64,000 nt of DNA from NCBI GenBank assembly GCA_031292255.1, contig JARLHN010000033.1, positions 62,001-126,000 on the forward strand, in the 5' to 3' direction. This document shows, piece after piece, positions 62,220 to 64,000 of the stretch. A program made the translations under genes and the position numbers. The notes beneath the pieces were generated by a model. That model did not search any database. It saw only the letters and a list, made by a program, of their open reading frames with translations, and was not told the DNA's origin. This DNA comes from Oryzomonas sp. (GTDB taxonomy: Bacteria > Desulfobacterota > Desulfuromonadia > Geobacterales > Pseudopelobacteraceae). How positions within the stretch are numbered: the first letter of the stretch is position 1; every line of letters starts with the position of its first letter.

Positions 62220-63443
62220 ATGAACGAATTGACCATGCAGGAAGCAGAATTCATCCGCAACGGTAGCACCACCTTCCGCCAGACCAATCTGGCTTTTTTT
62301 GCCGCCGGTTTTGTCACCTTCATCACCCTGTACGACGTCCAGCCGCTCCTGCCGGAATTTGGCAGGGAATTCGGCGTCCCGGCCGCCCTTGCCAGCCTCC
62401 CCCTTTCGGTCACCACCGCCACCTTGGCCGTTGCCATGCTGATTGCCGGAACCGTGTCCGAGACCCTCGGCCGCAAGCCGGTCATGGTGATGTCGCTCTT
62501 TATGACCTCGATTCTGGCATTCATGACCGCTTTCAGCCATACCCTTTCCTCGCTGATCGTCGTCAGGCTGCTGCAGGGGGTGGCGCTGGCGGGCCTGCCG
62601 TCGGTGGCCATGGCCTATCTGAGCGAGGAGATCGACCCGCCGTCCATCGGCGCCGCCATGGGGTTGTACATCAGCGGTAACGCCATCGGCGGCATGTCGG
62701 GGCGGATCTTCACGGCCACCGTCACCGACCTCTCTTCATGGCGTACCGCCCTGGCGCTCATCGGGGTCGCCTGCCTGGGGCTGAGCATCTATTTTGCCCG
62801 CCATCTTCCTCCCTCCACCCATTTCCGGCAGCGCCCCTTCGAGTTGCGCTACCTTTTCACCTCCCTCTACCGGCAGCTGTGCGATCCGGTTCTCCTCTGT
62901 CTCTATTGCCTCGCCTTCCTGGTCATGGGGAGCTTCGTCACCCTGTACAACTACCTTACCTTCCGGCTTTTGGGGCACCCCTACGGTCTGACCCAAACCC
63001 TGGTCAGCCTGATCTTTCTGGTCTATTTTCTCGGTTCGTTCAGCTCCAGTTCCATGGGGTGGATGGTGAACCGTTTCGGTCGCCGCCCCATGATCCGCGC
63101 CGGTCTCGGCGCCATGGCGCTCGGCACGGCCATCACCCTGGCCGCTCCGCTCCCCTTGATTATCGTCGGGGTGGCCGTCTTCACCTGTGGTTTTTTCGGC
63201 GCCCACTCCGTCGCTTCAAGCTGGGTGGGGCGCCATGCCAAAACAGGAAGGGCCCAGGCCTCATCACTGTACCTGTTCTTCTATTACCTGGGATCGAGCA
63301 TATCCGGGACCGCAGGAGGATTCTGCTGGACCCGTGCGGGGTGGGGCGGGGTGGCGGGGTTGATCGGCCTGTTGCTCACGGCGGCGTTCATCGTCACCGC
63401 CTTTTCGGCGCGCTTGGCGACAGACCGGGTGCGTGGAGTATAG
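62220..63443 (+). CDS. Major facilitator superfamily transporter
   Basis: A 407-residue transporter with twelve membrane helices, of the YnfM/drug-proton antiporter kind. TLYDVQPLLPEFGREFGVP, then GTVSETLGRKPVMVMSL (motif A) and LLQGVALAGLPSVAMAYLSE are in the first half; a second motif A-like MVNRFGRRPMIRAG lies in the second. Probably an efflux pump or metabolite exporter. It is divergent from the LysR gene. ACAGGAAAG precedes the ATG. Confidence 0.9.
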   Translation: MNELTMQEAEFIRNGSTTFRQTNLAFFAAGFVTFITLYDVQPLLPEFGREFGVPAALASLPLSVTTATLAVAMLIAGTVSETLGRKPVMVMSLFMTSILAFMTAFSHTLSSLIVVRLLQGVALAGLPSVAMAYLSEEIDPPSIGAAMGLYISGNAIGGMSGRIFTATVTDLSSWRTALALIGVACLGLSIYFARHLPPSTHFRQRPFELRYLFTSLYRQLCDPVLLCLYCLAFLVMGSFVTLYNYLTFRLLGHPYGLTQTLVSLIFLVYFLGSFSSSSMGWMVNRFGRRPMIRAGLGAMALGTAITLAAPLPLIIVGVAVFTCGFFGAHSVASSWVGRHAKTGRAQASSLYLFFYYLGSSISGTAGGFCWTRAGWGGVAGLIGLLLTAAFIVTAFSARLATDRVRGV

Positions 63444-63629
63444 TTGAACCCGATTACGGCGTGCTGGTCGTCGGCCGTCCGGAGGGGGGATTCGTGGTGC
63501 TGGTGGAGAAGGCCAGCCCGGAACGGATGTACACCGATTGGCGTTGTCAGTGATGTCCGACGGTATGAGTGGTCTGGGCGCCTCCTGACCTGGATTTGTG
63601 GCCTTTGAACGGCGCAACGGATTCAGAGT

Positions 63630-64000
63630 CTACTTTACGCCCGCCTCGGCCGGTTGCACCAACTGCCCCTCGTTGATGCCGCTGCCCGGGTTGAGCACGA
63701 CCCGATCCCCCTCCCCGAGCCCCGTGCTGCTCCGCACCATCTTGCCGTCGCTATCGGCCACCGACACCTCGCGGAACCTCACACGGTTGTCGCTCCCCAC
63801 CACTCCCACGTAGGATTTTTCACCCTTCATCAGCAGCGCCTCCGCCGGCACCTGGACACGGGGCGGGGTCTTCAGGGTCAGGCTGACCCGCACGAACCCC
63901 CCGGCCAAAACCGTGCCCTCCCGGTTGTCAAGGTCCAGTTCCACCAGCAGCGTGCGGCTCTTGAGGTCGAGTTCGCCGCTGACACGGGTCACGCTGGCCG
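63630..64000 (-). CDS. RND/HlyD-type efflux periplasmic adaptor, C-terminal part (partial)
   Basis: About 123 residues of the C-terminal part; the gene continues beyond the window end. RTLLVELDLDNREGTVLAGG, VQVPAEALLMKGEKSYVGVV, and VLNPGSGINEGQLVQP match the beta-barrel and membrane-proximal domains of MexA/AcrA-like membrane fusion proteins. An RND pump gene would be expected next to it but downstream on this strand only a short spacer and the MFS gene follow. Confidence 0.85.
   Translation of the reverse strand, partial: ASVTRVSGELDLKSRTLLVELDLDNREGTVLAGGFVRVSLTLKTPPRVQVPAEALLMKGEKSYVGVVGSDNRVRFREVSVADSDGKMVRSSTGLGEGDRVVLNPGSGINEGQLVQPAEAGVK

Noticed and set aside
62738-63553. Plus-strand frame inside and after the MFS gene, ending VEPDYGVLVVGRPEGGF and so on to 63553
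   Set aside because: Most of it is a shadow of the MFS gene. The last 36 codons look protein-like, but there is no start codon or ribosome binding site after the MFS stop, so I could not support a separate gene.

Overview
The window looks like a chromosome segment of a Geobacter-type bacterium (Desulfuromonadia). The pointers are a nuoJKLMN tail, a eukaryotic-like citrate synthase beside a methylcitrate-cycle operon, AhbD-type haem synthesis, MglA/MglB, a PEP-CTERM protein, many PAS and hybrid histidine kinases, and sigma-54-type promoters. This assignment is inferred from gene content; no database search was possible.

Layout. 1-5.6 kb: the end of a complex I operon (nuoJ tail, nuoK, L, M, N) with a terminator. 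5.6-15.6 kb: a loose set of small genes, namely a DUF2288 protein, a glycosyltransferase with a Rossmann-like tail, a TSUP permease, a pseudopilin-like protein, a PEP-CTERM protein, exported MsrA and lipoprotein MsrB, a thioredoxin-like lipoprotein, a DUF4350-like protein, and several very small proteins. Three of these small genes have sigma-54 (-24/-12) promoter candidates. Two decayed gene pieces (UPF0324/YeiH type and PAS domain) lie between them. 15.8-27.9 kb: an eleven-gene minus-strand envelope operon, read as LpxL-like acyltransferase, LpxA, divergent LpxB, ELM1-like protein, degenerate CPBP protein, five GT2/GT4 glycosyltransferases and an ArnT-like GT39. A good promoter lies at its head. 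28.4-34 kb: a four-gene signalling operon of two sister kinases with different sensors, a lone receiver and a REC-kinase-REC hybrid.

34.8-41.7 kb: a propionate/acetate operon (GntR, prpB, prpD, citrate synthase, CoA-transferase, SatP-type transporter). It encodes uptake and activation of short acids and methylcitrate-cycle oxidation to pyruvate plus succinate. TGTCGACA palindromes spaced by whole helical turns precede the regulator. 41.7-50.4 kb: an accessory region between tRNA-Arg and tRNA-Phe. It holds scraps of a receiver domain, a rolling-circle Rep-like protein, an S24 phage repressor and a tyrosine integrase, a frameshifted Fic gene, an outer-membrane protein, a kinase with about eight PAS domains, and an intact mobile mystery protein A/B pair (HTH plus Fic).

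50.5-64 kb: mostly core genes, namely ahbD, mglB-mglA, a DUF2155 lipoprotein, rnhA-plsC, a Nudix hydrolase, an EAL-HDOD protein, a release-factor-like protein overlapping mutS2, an HNH endonuclease with an unusual start codon, a HAD phosphatase, a divergent LysR/MFS pair with a clear operator, and the C-terminal part of an RND adaptor. A 124-bp palindromic element supplies the stop codon of mutS2. I see no CRISPR array, rRNA, intact insertion sequence or recognisable riboswitch. The best leads for new biology are the sigma-54-linked small-protein genes, the phased operators of the propionate operon, and the tRNA-bounded region with the HTH/Fic pair.
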